NCBI RefSeq assembly: GCF_947497005.1
Contig: NZ_CANMFF010000017.1
Coordinates: 39,650-103,649 of the forward strand
Reading direction: 5' to 3'
DNA: 64,000 nt
DNA from: an uncultured Ruegeria sp.
GTDB lineage: Bacteria; Pseudomonadota; Alphaproteobacteria; Rhodobacterales; Rhodobacteraceae
The notes beneath the pieces were generated by a model. That model saw nothing but the letters and a program-made list of their open reading frames with translations. It ran no database searches and was not told the DNA's origin. Each line of letters opens with the position of its first letter. Within the stretch, counting starts at the first letter, position 1. Position numbers and translations under genes: made by a program. Shown piece after piece: positions 16,569-24,301 of the stretch.

Positions 16569-17461
16569 AGCGTGATCTCCATTCCATCCCGACCTATCGT
16601 CCAGCCTTTGGCGCACGCCTGCGCATTCTCGGCACTGTTCGGGCGCAGAACCGGGTTGGTGTTGTTCATATGGACGAACACCTTGCGTCCGATCTGCATA
16701 TCAGCAAAGCCAGCAATCGAGCCTTCGGGACCGTCCATCGACATATGCCCCATACGTTTGCCTGTTTTCTGACCCAGGCCGGTCCGCACCATCTCATCAT
16801 CCTGCCAAAGCGTGCCATCAAAAAATAAGAGGTCGGCCCCATCAAGCTGCGCGCGTAGTTCTGGCGTCAATGCAGCGCAGCCCGGGATGTAATAAGCCGA
16901 CTTTCCTTGCGTGTGCAGCGCTACCCCAACGGTCTGTTCGCCGACCAGATCCGTTTGGACATGTTCCCCTTCCAGATACAGAGGCACTTTTCCGGGCACT
17001 GGAAACAGGGTCGCAGTGAGGTTTGTAACCAGTTCAAAGGGCTCATTCAGCAAGATCGGCCTGCGTTTCACGACTGAGGCGTTCAGGGCATCGAAAATCG
17101 GGTTTTCTGCAATCACGTCATGAATGCTGTTGGTGGCAAACAACGTGAAGGGCTGCATCTCACGCAACGTGAGCAGGCCGGCCACATGGTCGATATCCCC
17201 GTTTGTCACCAGCACTGATTGAACCGGCATCTCTCGCAACCCTGTAGGAAACAGGAGGGGTGTATTGCCCAGTTGTATGCGAATATCCGGAGAAGCGTTC
17301 AGAATGGCCCAGTTCTGGCCATCGGGGGACACGGCGAGCGACGATTGCGTTTGCGCGGGAATTTCTCCGCGTCGTGCAAGATTGCAGTTTTCGCAACCGC
17401 AGTTCCATTGCGGAAGGCCGCCTCCAGCAGCGGCCCCAAGTATTATTGCGCGCAACGTCAT
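16565..17461 (-). CDS. pqqB: PqqB: PQQ biosynthesis metallo-beta-lactamase-fold protein
   Basis: A 298-aa metallo-hydrolase-like protein implicated in hydroxylation of the PQQ precursor. The N-terminus has ILGAAAGGGLPQWNCGCENC with the clustered cysteines typical of PqqB, and the degenerate beta-lactamase motif TNGDIDHVAGLL near residue 86-97. The length is typical. It starts 23 bp after pqqA. Confidence 0.96.
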   Translation of the reverse strand: MTLRAIILGAAAGGGLPQWNCGCENCNLARRGEIPAQTQSSLAVSPDGQNWAILNASPDIRIQLGNTPLLFPTGLREMPVQSVLVTNGDIDHVAGLLTLREMQPFTLFATNSIHDVIAENPIFDALNASVVKRRPILLNEPFELVTNLTATLFPVPGKVPLYLEGEHVQTDLVGEQTVGVALHTQGKSAYYIPGCAALTPELRAQLDGADLLFFDGTLWQDDEMVRTGLGQKTGKRMGHMSMDGPEGSIAGFADMQIGRKVFVHMNNTNPVLRPNSAENAQACAKGWTIGRDGMEITL

Positions 17462-17484
17462 CTAGTGTTGGCGCTTGCGGCTGA

Positions 17485-17586
17485 TCAGATCAGGCCGCCA
17501 CCACGCTCATCATCATGATCGGGGCCGTACATATTGATTTCCATGCCGCACTCGATTTCGCGGATAACAGGTTTGCTCCAAGCCAT
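17485..17586 (-). CDS. pqqA: PqqA: PQQ precursor peptide
   Basis: A 33-aa peptide too short for ordinary gene calling. It begins MAWSKPVIREIECGME and contains the obligatory ExxxY motif (E16 to Y20 in EINMY) whose glutamate and tyrosine become PQQ. A strong AGGAGGAGG ribosome site lies upstream of the ATG at 17586. The tail is D/E/G-rich (PDHDDERGGG). It sits at the head of pqqBCDE, which completes the biosynthetic set except for the PqqF/G-type protease; none is seen in the window. Confidence 0.97.
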   Translation of the reverse strand: MAWSKPVIREIECGMEINMYGPDHDDERGGGLI

Positions 17587-17653
17587 ATCGGGGTCCTCCT
17601 CCTAAGATGTGCTTGCAATCAATGTGGCAGGTCTCATGCGCCCGTGCGACTCT

Positions 17654-17673
17654 TAATTCATAAGAAGGAATTA
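17654..17673. promoter_or_regulatory. Inverted repeat upstream of pqqA
   Basis: TAATTC, 8-bp spacer, GAATTA, about 70-90 bp upstream of the pqqA ATG in the 102-bp gap after the response regulator gene. On the minus strand it contains TTCTTATGAATT, similar to the palindrome at 9072-9090. It is likely part of the pqqA promoter region. The proposed regulator is inference. Confidence 0.4.
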
Positions 17674-17688
17674 GACTTTGGTCGGTAC

Positions 17689-18372
17689 TCAGGTGTCATC
17701 CAACAACGGAGCAACCCCTTGAAGGCAAAAGCCTTGATTGCGTATCGTTATGATTTCAAAACCAAAATCATCGGATACTAACTTTTTGCGCAGATAGCCT
17801 ATGTAGACATCGACCACATTTTCGTTACTGGATCTCTCCTGCGACCAAAGCGTGTCAAACAGCTCACCGCGTGATATCGGAGATCCGGCTTTGCTGTTGA
17901 GCAGCATGAGCAGATCGAACTCGCGTTCAGTCAGCGCGATGCTAGTCTCTCCGATGGCCAGGGTTCGGTCTTGCGCCGATATCCGGGCAGGATCCGGGCG
18001 TTGCGAGAGCACCCGTTGTTCCTGCACCTGTAGCCGGGCGACAAGTTCGTCAAAGCTGAAGGGCTTCACGACATAGTCGTCAGCTCCGGCCTCAAGCCCG
18101 GCGGCGCGATGATCGACGTCAGAGAGGGCCGACAACATCAGGATAGGAATCGCGACACCAGCCGTGCGCGCAGCCCGAACCAGTTCGATACCACTGTCTG
18201 CGCCCAGCATCACATCAACAATCGCACCCGAGAATTTACCGCTCTTCAATCGCTCCAGCCCTTGATCAGCGCGGTTTTCCGCTTCGGCTGAGTAGCCGTG
18301 CAGTGACAGGCCTCGCACAAGTGCCGAAGCAATTTTTGGGTCGTCATCAATGATCAGCAATCTTGAAGCCAT
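17689..18372 (-). CDS. OmpR-family response regulator
   Basis: A 227-aa two-component regulator. The receiver domain (1-115) has the acidic pocket D9-D11 and phosphoacceptor D53 in AIVDVMLG; the winged-helix DNA-binding domain spans about 130-225 (TEREFDLLMLLNSKAG and VDVYIGYLRKKL). The partner kinase gene ends 9 bp upstream, and pqqA follows downstream. It probably controls methanol/PQQ or lanthanide-response genes; Paracoccus MxaX and FlhR are comparable two-component regulators of this metabolism. The signal is not visible from sequence. Confidence 0.9.
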   Translation of the reverse strand: MASRLLIIDDDPKIASALVRGLSLHGYSAEAENRADQGLERLKSGKFSGAIVDVMLGADSGIELVRAARTAGVAIPILMLSALSDVDHRAAGLEAGADDYVVKPFSFDELVARLQVQEQRVLSQRPDPARISAQDRTLAIGETSIALTEREFDLLMLLNSKAGSPISRGELFDTLWSQERSSNENVVDVYIGYLRKKLVSDDFGFEIITIRNQGFCLQGVAPLLDDT

Positions 18373-18381
18373 GGGATCACA

Positions 18382-19983
18382 CTAAGTCTCTGCCAACGGC
18401 AATCGAATGCCGACATTTGTACCGGCACTTGTGCCCAAGGCGCGTTCACGCGGGACTGGGCTGTCTATCGAGATCGATCCTTTATGCGCCTCGACGACCC
18501 ATTTGGCCAAGGCCAGCCCGACGCCAAATCCCTGACTGTTTGTTGCTCCGCTCTGAACAAACCGTTCAAATATCTGATCTTGGGCACTCTCGGGAATACC
18601 TGGCCCGTTGTCGGTTATCTGTATCTGAACATTCCCGTCCGCTGATTGACCAGAAATCGACATTGCTTTGCCATCGCGTGCGTGCCGGATCGCATTGCGC
18701 AAAAGGCTGAGTAGAACCTGACGCATCCAGCTTGGATCGCAATGTAATGTACAATCCGAGAATTCGCCCGCTTCTAACCGCATGCTGGCGCTGTCGATTT
18801 CGGGCTGAATGTCATTCACAACTGTTTGCATTAACGCGCGCAGAGCAATATCGCGCAGTTCTAAAGCCAGTTCTCCGCTTTCAGACCGCGCAACACGCAG
18901 TAAATCGTCGATGCGCTGGTTCAGTTTTGCAGCACTGGTTTCGATCGTCGCCAAAGCCTCTGGCGCGGTCTGGTTGTCCCGTTGACCAATCTGGGACTCC
19001 ATCATGATTACCGTCAGCGGTGTGCGTAATTCGTGGCTGATATCAGCAAAAAAGCGGCGGCGGTTTTCATCAATCCTGGACAAAGTATCGTTCGCCGCGC
19101 TGAGTTCCCGTGTCCGCTGAGCAATCGTCTCATTCAACTGGGCCCATTCTGCCTCAACCTCATCCTGACGCTGCTTCAACGCGGCTGCCATGCGGTTGGT
19201 CTCGCCATACAATTGGCCGATCTCGTCGTTGCGAGTTTCTGGCAGCGAAATAGCAAAGTCGGATTTGCCGACCTGAACTGCCGCGTTTCGCAGCCGGTCC
19301 AGACGAGAGAATTGTGGTCGCACCAACCCAAAGTAAAACCATGCCGTGCTGAGCAAAGCAAATAGCGCAAGCGCCATTGCGACCCAGGTCAGCGTCAGGC
19401 GGGTCCGTTCGATCCCGGCCAATATCGCGTTTCGAAACAACACCTCTGTATTCACGGCCTGGCTGAGCAAGGGGTCAAATGCCGATGCAAACGAGTCGAT
19501 ATGAGCGCGCAATCGTGCCTGATCAGCCTCTGTATCAGCAAGCCCGTCCAGCGTATTGGCCAGCAGCGCTTCCATCCTAGCCAGACCCAGGGATTGGGTT
19601 CCGTACCGGGATTGTTCGTCCAGCCCAAGCGACTGAACGGCGGTTACGGCTTCCTCCACATCGGATCGAAGTTGCAGAAAAGTTGTCCCGATCTGATTCT
19701 GGATCGGGGACAGTCGATCCAATCGGGTTTCGACGGATTGACCAGTCTGGATCGACTCGGTTGCGATCACAAGAAATGTGGCGGCCTGGGTCGACAAAGT
19801 GGCATAGCGCGCCATCCGGGTTTCTGAGGCCAACGCGGTCTCCAGACGGTTGGCGACGGTTTGCATCCCGAAATAGAGGATGGCCGCCGTCAATAATGTG
19901 CCTGACCCAAGCACAACCGCCCCAAGACCTAATCGGGTTTTGAGAAGCAGGCTGCGTTTCGTGGTTTCGGGCTGGGTCGTCAT
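18382..19983 (-). CDS. Sensor histidine kinase
   Basis: A 533-aa membrane kinase. Transmembrane segments lie at about 15-38 and 198-222, enclosing a ~160-aa mainly helical periplasmic sensor. A HAMP-like linker (222-275) and coiled coil follow, then the HisKA box FFADISHELRTP with phospho-acceptor H317, and the HATPase with N, G1 and G2 boxes (LLRNAIRHA, ITDNGPGIPES, GFGVGLALAK). The start overlaps the upstream permease stop by 4 bp, tying it to the transporter. The operon order ATPase, permease, kinase, regulator, pqq suggests it senses a periplasmic signal related to methanol oxidation or its metal. Confidence 0.9.
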   Translation of the reverse strand: MTTQPETTKRSLLLKTRLGLGAVVLGSGTLLTAAILYFGMQTVANRLETALASETRMARYATLSTQAATFLVIATESIQTGQSVETRLDRLSPIQNQIGTTFLQLRSDVEEAVTAVQSLGLDEQSRYGTQSLGLARMEALLANTLDGLADTEADQARLRAHIDSFASAFDPLLSQAVNTEVLFRNAILAGIERTRLTLTWVAMALALFALLSTAWFYFGLVRPQFSRLDRLRNAAVQVGKSDFAISLPETRNDEIGQLYGETNRMAAALKQRQDEVEAEWAQLNETIAQRTRELSAANDTLSRIDENRRRFFADISHELRTPLTVIMMESQIGQRDNQTAPEALATIETSAAKLNQRIDDLLRVARSESGELALELRDIALRALMQTVVNDIQPEIDSASMRLEAGEFSDCTLHCDPSWMRQVLLSLLRNAIRHARDGKAMSISGQSADGNVQIQITDNGPGIPESAQDQIFERFVQSGATNSQGFGVGLALAKWVVEAHKGSISIDSPVPRERALGTSAGTNVGIRLPLAET

Positions 19984-20771
19984 GATTTCCGCTTCATCAG
20001 ACCACGTGCCGGATCATATCCCCATACGGCAATCGTGCACAAAACGACCGTGGACCCAAGAACCCAGATTAAGGCCCCCCAATTGATCTGCAGGTAAAGC
20101 AGGAACCTGATCAACTCGACAACATGCGTGAAGGGATTGAAGGCACAGATATCGCGCAGCAAGGGAGAGCTCTCGGCCATTTTCCACAAGGGGTAGAGGG
20201 CCGAGGACAGAAAGAACATCGGGAAGATGACAAAGTTCATCACTCCGGCGAAATTCTCCAGTTGTTTGATGAAACTGGACAGCACCAGACCCAGCGCACC
20301 CAACATCAAACCACCCAGAAGCAAACCGGGCAGCACTGCAATATAGCCCGGCAGGGGCAGGACAATACCGAACAGCGCTGCCAGTGCCAGAAACGTATAG
20401 ACTTGAAGGATTGAAATTGCCGTTGATCCCAGCAGGCGGCAGAACAACAGCCACCAGCGCGGGAACGAGCTAGTCAGCAACAGGCGCATCGAACCCATCT
20501 CGCGGTCATAAACAAGGCTGAGCGAGCTTTGCATCCCATTAAACAACAGAACCATCGCGCACAGACCCGGTACGATGTAGGTCTCATATGTGATGTAGGT
20601 CTGATAGGGAGGGATAATCGACAGGCCAAGCGCCGCGCGAAACCCTGCTGCGAAGATCAATAGCCACACCATTGGCCGGACCAGAGCCGCAAGAAACCGT
20701 TCGCGTTGATGGATGAACCGTAGAAACTCGCGCCCGATAATGGCACGTGCGACACCCCAGAACCCGCTCAT
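19980..20771 (-). CDS. ABC-2 type permease of the PQQ/alcohol (PedC/LutF-like) system
   Basis: A 263-aa membrane protein with about six transmembrane helices and ABC-2 features (FLRFIHQRERFLAALVRP near the N-terminus; FFLSSALYPLW in the last third). It matches the permease family found with PQQ-dependent alcohol dehydrogenases (PedC in Pseudomonas putida). The ATG at 20771 overlaps the ATPase stop (ATGA); the longer open frame upstream is inside the ATPase. Its periplasmic partner is probably the protein at 9.2 kb, separated by about 9 kb. Confidence 0.85.
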   Translation of the reverse strand: MSGFWGVARAIIGREFLRFIHQRERFLAALVRPMVWLLIFAAGFRAALGLSIIPPYQTYITYETYIVPGLCAMVLLFNGMQSSLSLVYDREMGSMRLLLTSSFPRWWLLFCRLLGSTAISILQVYTFLALAALFGIVLPLPGYIAVLPGLLLGGLMLGALGLVLSSFIKQLENFAGVMNFVIFPMFFLSSALYPLWKMAESSPLLRDICAFNPFTHVVELIRFLLYLQINWGALIWVLGSTVVLCTIAVWGYDPARGLMKRKS

Positions 20772-21514
20772 GCCGGGACCTCGGTTTGGGACAGGAACCA
20801 ATCGGACAGCGTTTGATCACCTCGTAGGTCGCTTGTCTGTCCACGGGCCAGAATCTGACCGCGATGCAGCACGAGCAACTGGTCATCGTCGCGCACTTCA
20901 TCGGTGAGGTGCGTGGCCCAAAGAACACAAAGTCCTTGCGTGGCCAGGTCGTGCACATGGTCGGTGATCGCCTGCCGCGCTGCGGCATCAAGCCCGACGG
21001 TTGGCTCGTCTAATAGCAGCACTGACGGGTCATGCAGAAGGGCGCGCGCCAACTCCATGCGGCGGCGATGACCTCCATTCAAATCACGCACCCGTTCTCC
21101 GGCACGTTCCCGCATGTTCAACCGGTCCAGCGCCGCGTCGATCCGCGCAGGAACCTCTGAGCGCGGCAAACCGTGCAGGGCGGCGAAATAGGTCATGTTC
21201 TGATATACGGTCAGACCCAGATCCAGAGTTGGTTGCTGAAAGACCACGCCAAGTTTGCCCAGGGCCTTGCGGGGGGCTTGGCGCAGGTTGCAACCCGCAA
21301 CACTAATTTCGCCGTCTGGTGCCACAAGCAATCGTGTCAACAGTGATACCAGAGTCGATTTTCCAGCCCCGTTCGGGCCGAGCAGTCCGCAGAAAGTTCC
21401 TGCTGATATCTCGAAAGAAACTGTATCCAAAGCCGCTTTGGTGCCATAGTGAAAGCTTAACTCGAGTACGGCGAGACCGGGATTGGCTTCTGCCGATTGC
21501 CGCGTGTTTGACAT
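20768..21514 (-). CDS. ABC transporter ATPase of the PQQ/alcohol (PedA/LutE-like) system
   Basis: A 248-aa ATPase with Walker A GPNGAGKST, Q-loop FQQPTLDLGLTV, signature LNGGHRRRMELARAL (LNGGH instead of LSGGQ, a substitution often seen in this exporter-like group) and Walker B VLLLDEPTVGLD. The start at 21514 is chosen for the GGAGGAAG site upstream. It heads the minus-strand operon that continues through permease, kinase, regulator and pqq. Family assignment is good; direction of transport is not clear, since ABC-2 systems are usually exporters. Confidence 0.88.
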   Translation of the reverse strand: MSNTRQSAEANPGLAVLELSFHYGTKAALDTVSFEISAGTFCGLLGPNGAGKSTLVSLLTRLLVAPDGEISVAGCNLRQAPRKALGKLGVVFQQPTLDLGLTVYQNMTYFAALHGLPRSEVPARIDAALDRLNMRERAGERVRDLNGGHRRRMELARALLHDPSVLLLDEPTVGLDAAARQAITDHVHDLATQGLCVLWATHLTDEVRDDDQLLVLHRGQILARGQTSDLRGDQTLSDWFLSQTEVPA

Positions 21515-21622
21515 TCTTCCTCCGTCCCGAGCCGTAGGGCTTGACCGCAGCTTGCAATGTCGGCTCGCGTTTCTCAACCTTCCTGTCTGAGGTGTGACCG
21601 CGACTTAAGTATGTGAAGGGTC

Positions 21623-21643
21623 ACGGATATGTTATGTATCCGT
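21623..21643. promoter_or_regulatory. Palindrome upstream of soxY
   Basis: ACGGATA, 7-bp spacer (TGTTATG), TATCCGT: perfect 7-bp arms. It lies 51-71 bp before the soxY ATG in the 179-bp region shared with the divergent ABC operon. It is a candidate operator for the sulphur-oxidation genes or the ABC operon. No regulator gene for it was identified nearby. Confidence 0.45.
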
Positions 21644-21693
21644 ACAGTGGTGACGCAGTAACATCGGCGTCAGACTAATGAGAAAGGGCCGCA

Positions 21694-22131
21694 ATGTCCT
21701 TAAATCGGCGCGATGCACTGCAGGTGAGCCTTGGGGCATTGTTATGCCTTGCTTTGCCCGTACGCGCGCAGGATTTGGTGGCTTTGCCGAACGTCGCGAC
21801 GCTCGAAGAACTGATCGCCAGTTTTGCCGGTAACGCGCCAACTGCGGACAGCGGTGTCTCCATTGATATGGAAGCAATTGCAGAGGATGGCTATCGCGTA
21901 CCGGTAACCATTGACGCTCCCTCGGCAGAGGAGGTCATGTTAATCGCGCCCGGCAATCCGGTTCTGCCAGTTCTCAGGGTTCGGTTTGGGGTTCTGGCTG
22001 GTGCGCACTCTATTTCAACCCGCATGCGACTGGGACAATCCCAAGAGATATTAGCCCTCGCGCGGCTGCCAGACCGCAGTGTTCACCGTGGTACACGGGC
22101 GACTTTGGTCGTCGTAGGCGGTTGCGCATGA
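21694..22131 (+). CDS. soxY: SoxY-like sulphur carrier subunit
   Basis: A 145-aa periplasmic protein with a signal peptide containing an RR pair (MSLNRRDALQVSLGALL, ending VRAQD). SoxY carries sulphur intermediates on the cysteine of a C-terminal GGCGG arm. Here the protein ends in VVVGGCA, so the cysteine is kept but the final GG is replaced by one alanine. SoxZ follows 15 bp later. Other Sox enzymes (SoxA, X, B, C, D) are absent, so the carrier probably works with the sulphide dehydrogenase encoded downstream. The altered tail is unusual. Confidence 0.85.
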   Translation: MSLNRRDALQVSLGALLCLALPVRAQDLVALPNVATLEELIASFAGNAPTADSGVSIDMEAIAEDGYRVPVTIDAPSAEEVMLIAPGNPVLPVLRVRFGVLAGAHSISTRMRLGQSQEILALARLPDRSVHRGTRATLVVVGGCA

Positions 22132-22146
22132 CAGAGGAGTTGTGAC

Positions 22147-22479
22147 ATGGCTACAGGCGTCAAAACCCGCGTCAAGCTCCCCAAACAGGCCCGCGCTGGC
22201 GAGGTGGTCACGATCAAGACCCTGATCACCCACCGTATGGAATCCGGCAATCGTCTTAATTCCAATGGCCTGCCTATCCCCCGGTCGATCATTCATCGTT
22301 TTCGGTGTGAATTCGAAGGTGAACTGGTCATCGAACTCGACATCGGCCCCGGCATTTCGACAAATCCGTTTTTTGAGTTTCAGGCGATTGTTCCGGGGCC
22401 CGGGGTTTTTACTTTCAGTTGGTTTGACGATGACGGTGCGATCTACACCGACAGCCGCGCGATCTCGGTCGTTTCATGA
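22147..22479 (+). CDS. soxZ: SoxZ-like partner of SoxY
   Basis: A 110-aa beta-sandwich protein lacking a signal peptide, as is usual for SoxZ, which is exported with SoxY. Typical segments are TRVKLPKQARAGEVVTIKTLI at the N-terminus and ISTNPFFEFQAIVPGPG in the middle. It overlaps the next cytochrome frame by 4 bp (ATGA). Confidence 0.9.
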   Translation: MATGVKTRVKLPKQARAGEVVTIKTLITHRMESGNRLNSNGLPIPRSIIHRFRCEFEGELVIELDIGPGISTNPFFEFQAIVPGPGVFTFSWFDDDGAIYTDSRAISVVS

Positions 22480-22865
22480 TGCCGGCGGAAGTGGTGGTTT
22501 TGATTGCAGGTGTAATTTACAAACGTTGTACGTTGAATGATCGTGGAACAAAGTTGAGGAAGGCCATCCTTAGCACCTGCATCTGTTTTGGCACATTGCC
22601 GATCGCCGAGGTAAAGGCAGACGCAGAAGTCGGAGATGTCGAACTCGGTGCGTATCTGTCTGCGGAATGTGTGACCTGCCATCAGACAAATGCCGAGACG
22701 GACGGTATCCCGCAGATTGTCGGACTTGATCCCAACGCGTTTGTGGATGCGATGCTGGCGTATAAGACTAAACAGCGCGAACATCCGATCATGCAGATGA
22801 TGGCTGGGCGTCTGAACGATGAAGAAATAGCAGCGTTGGCGGCATACTTTAACGCGCTGGAGTGA
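22476..22865 (+). CDS. Monohaem cytochrome c (SoxE-like) paired with sulphide dehydrogenase
   Basis: A c-type cytochrome with haem motif C65-V-T-C68-H69 (in ECVTCHQ) and possible axial methionine(s) in HPIMQMMAGRL. The gene is followed by the flavoprotein of flavocytochrome c sulphide dehydrogenase, so it is probably the haem subunit. The ATG at 22476 overlaps soxZ and gives a 129-aa product, but its first 26 residues do not look like part of a signal peptide. A TTG at 22554 would place a good signal peptide (RKAILSTCICFGTLPIAEVKA) at the N-terminus. The true start is therefore uncertain. Confidence 0.82.
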   Translation: MMPAEVVVLIAGVIYKRCTLNDRGTKLRKAILSTCICFGTLPIAEVKADAEVGDVELGAYLSAECVTCHQTNAETDGIPQIVGLDPNAFVDAMLAYKTKQREHPIMQMMAGRLNDEEIAALAAYFNALE

Positions 22866-22889
22866 AAACAGCCGCAGAGAGGGGTTTAG

Positions 22890-24149
22890 ATGACGTGGAA
22901 TAGACGCAAATTTCTGGGTGCTGCGACAGGCGCTTTGTCAGCGCCGGCAGTTCTGGCGGAAGGTAGCGGAAAGCCCCGGGTCGTCGTCATTGGTGGCGGC
23001 GCTGGAGGGGCCACTGCGGCGCGTTATATTGCAAAGGACAGCGATGGTGCAATCGATGTAACCCTTGTCGAGCCGTCACAGGTTTATTTCAGCTGCTTTT
23101 TTTCCAATCTCTACATCGGGGGACTGAAATCGATCGATGAGATCGGACATACCTACGGTGCGCTTGCTGCAAAATATGGGATCAACGTCATCCATGATTG
23201 GGCCGTTGCGGTCGATCGGGTCGGTAAAAATGTGACTTTGGCAGGTGGTCAAGTGCTGCCCTATGATAAGCTGATCCTGTCACCGGGTATCGATTTCGTC
23301 GAAGGGTCCGTCCAAGGCTGGGATCTATCAGCGCAAAATAAAATGCCCCACGCCTATGAGGCCGGTTCTCAGTCTCAGCTTCTACGTGCCCAGATAGAGA
23401 ACATGCCCCAGGGTGGGGTGTTTGCAATGGTCGCGCCCCCAAACCCCTATCGCTGTCCACCCGGTCCATACGAGCGTATTTCGATGGTGGCGCATGTTCT
23501 GACAACCACCAACCCAACCGCTAAAATAATCATTGCCGATCCGAAACCGAAATTCTCTAAAATGGCGCTATTCGAGGATGGCTGGGCAACGTACTATCCG
23601 GGCATGATCGACTGGATTGGTGAAGATTTTGGCGGCGGAGACGTATCGGTCGACCCGGATCAGATGACGCTGGTGATTGACGGTGAAGAATTGGCCGTTG
23701 ATATCTGCAACGTTATTCCTGCGATGAAAGCCGGGCGTATTGCCGAGATCGCGGGTGTTACGGATGGCCGATGGGCTCCGGTGAACTCAGCTGATATGTC
23801 CTCGAAAACAGACCCGGATGTTTATGTTCTGGGCGATGCCAGTCAGCAGGGCGATATGCCAAAATCCGGTTTCTCGGCCAATTCGCAAGCCAAGGTCTGC
23901 GCCAATGCCGTCCGCGGTGCGCTGACCGGTTCACGTATGTTCCCGCCAAGATACGCAAACACCTGCTGGTCATTGATTGCCGTAAATGACGGCGTCAAAG
24001 TCGGCGCGACATATGAAGCAACTGAAGAAAAGATAGCGCGTGTTGACGGCTTTATCAGTCAGGTTGGTGAAGATGTTACTCTGCGCAAGACAACCTACGA
24101 AGAATCCGAGAATTGGTACGCCGCCATCACAGGGGATATGTTCCGCTAG
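22890..24149 (+). CDS. soxF: Flavocytochrome c sulphide dehydrogenase flavoprotein subunit
   Basis: A 419-aa periplasmic FAD protein that oxidises sulphide to sulphur or polysulphide and passes electrons to a cytochrome c. It has a twin-arginine-like signal (NRRKFLGAATG), the FAD motif VVVIGGGAGGATAA (about 31-44), the flavin-site cysteine region YFSCFFSNLYIGG (C69), RCPPGPYERISM, and the second nucleotide segment DVYVLGDAS. Length matches SoxF/FccB. It ends the soxYZ-cytochrome-soxF unit; an IS element lies 152 bp beyond, so genes formerly downstream may have been lost. Confidence 0.92.
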   Translation: MTWNRRKFLGAATGALSAPAVLAEGSGKPRVVVIGGGAGGATAARYIAKDSDGAIDVTLVEPSQVYFSCFFSNLYIGGLKSIDEIGHTYGALAAKYGINVIHDWAVAVDRVGKNVTLAGGQVLPYDKLILSPGIDFVEGSVQGWDLSAQNKMPHAYEAGSQSQLLRAQIENMPQGGVFAMVAPPNPYRCPPGPYERISMVAHVLTTTNPTAKIIIADPKPKFSKMALFEDGWATYYPGMIDWIGEDFGGGDVSVDPDQMTLVIDGEELAVDICNVIPAMKAGRIAEIAGVTDGRWAPVNSADMSSKTDPDVYVLGDASQQGDMPKSGFSANSQAKVCANAVRGALTGSRMFPPRYANTCWSLIAVNDGVKVGATYEATEEKIARVDGFISQVGEDVTLRKTTYEESENWYAAITGDMFR

Positions 24150-24301
24150 GGGTTTTGTTTTGGAATTTGTTGACAATTACTGAGTGCGGCAGTTCTGATT
24201 GCTGATAGACATGGATTGGACAATTCAGAATCGCGTAAGCTAAATTATGTGAAACTTGCACCCGCCCGCATTATTGCAAATCAAACGGCGCATGTGGCCT
24301 A

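Noticed and set aside
1..21514. Calcium-type methanol dehydrogenase (mxaFI)
   Set aside because: Only one large quinoprotein is present and it has the D-Y-D lanthanide motif; no small MxaI-like subunit was found.
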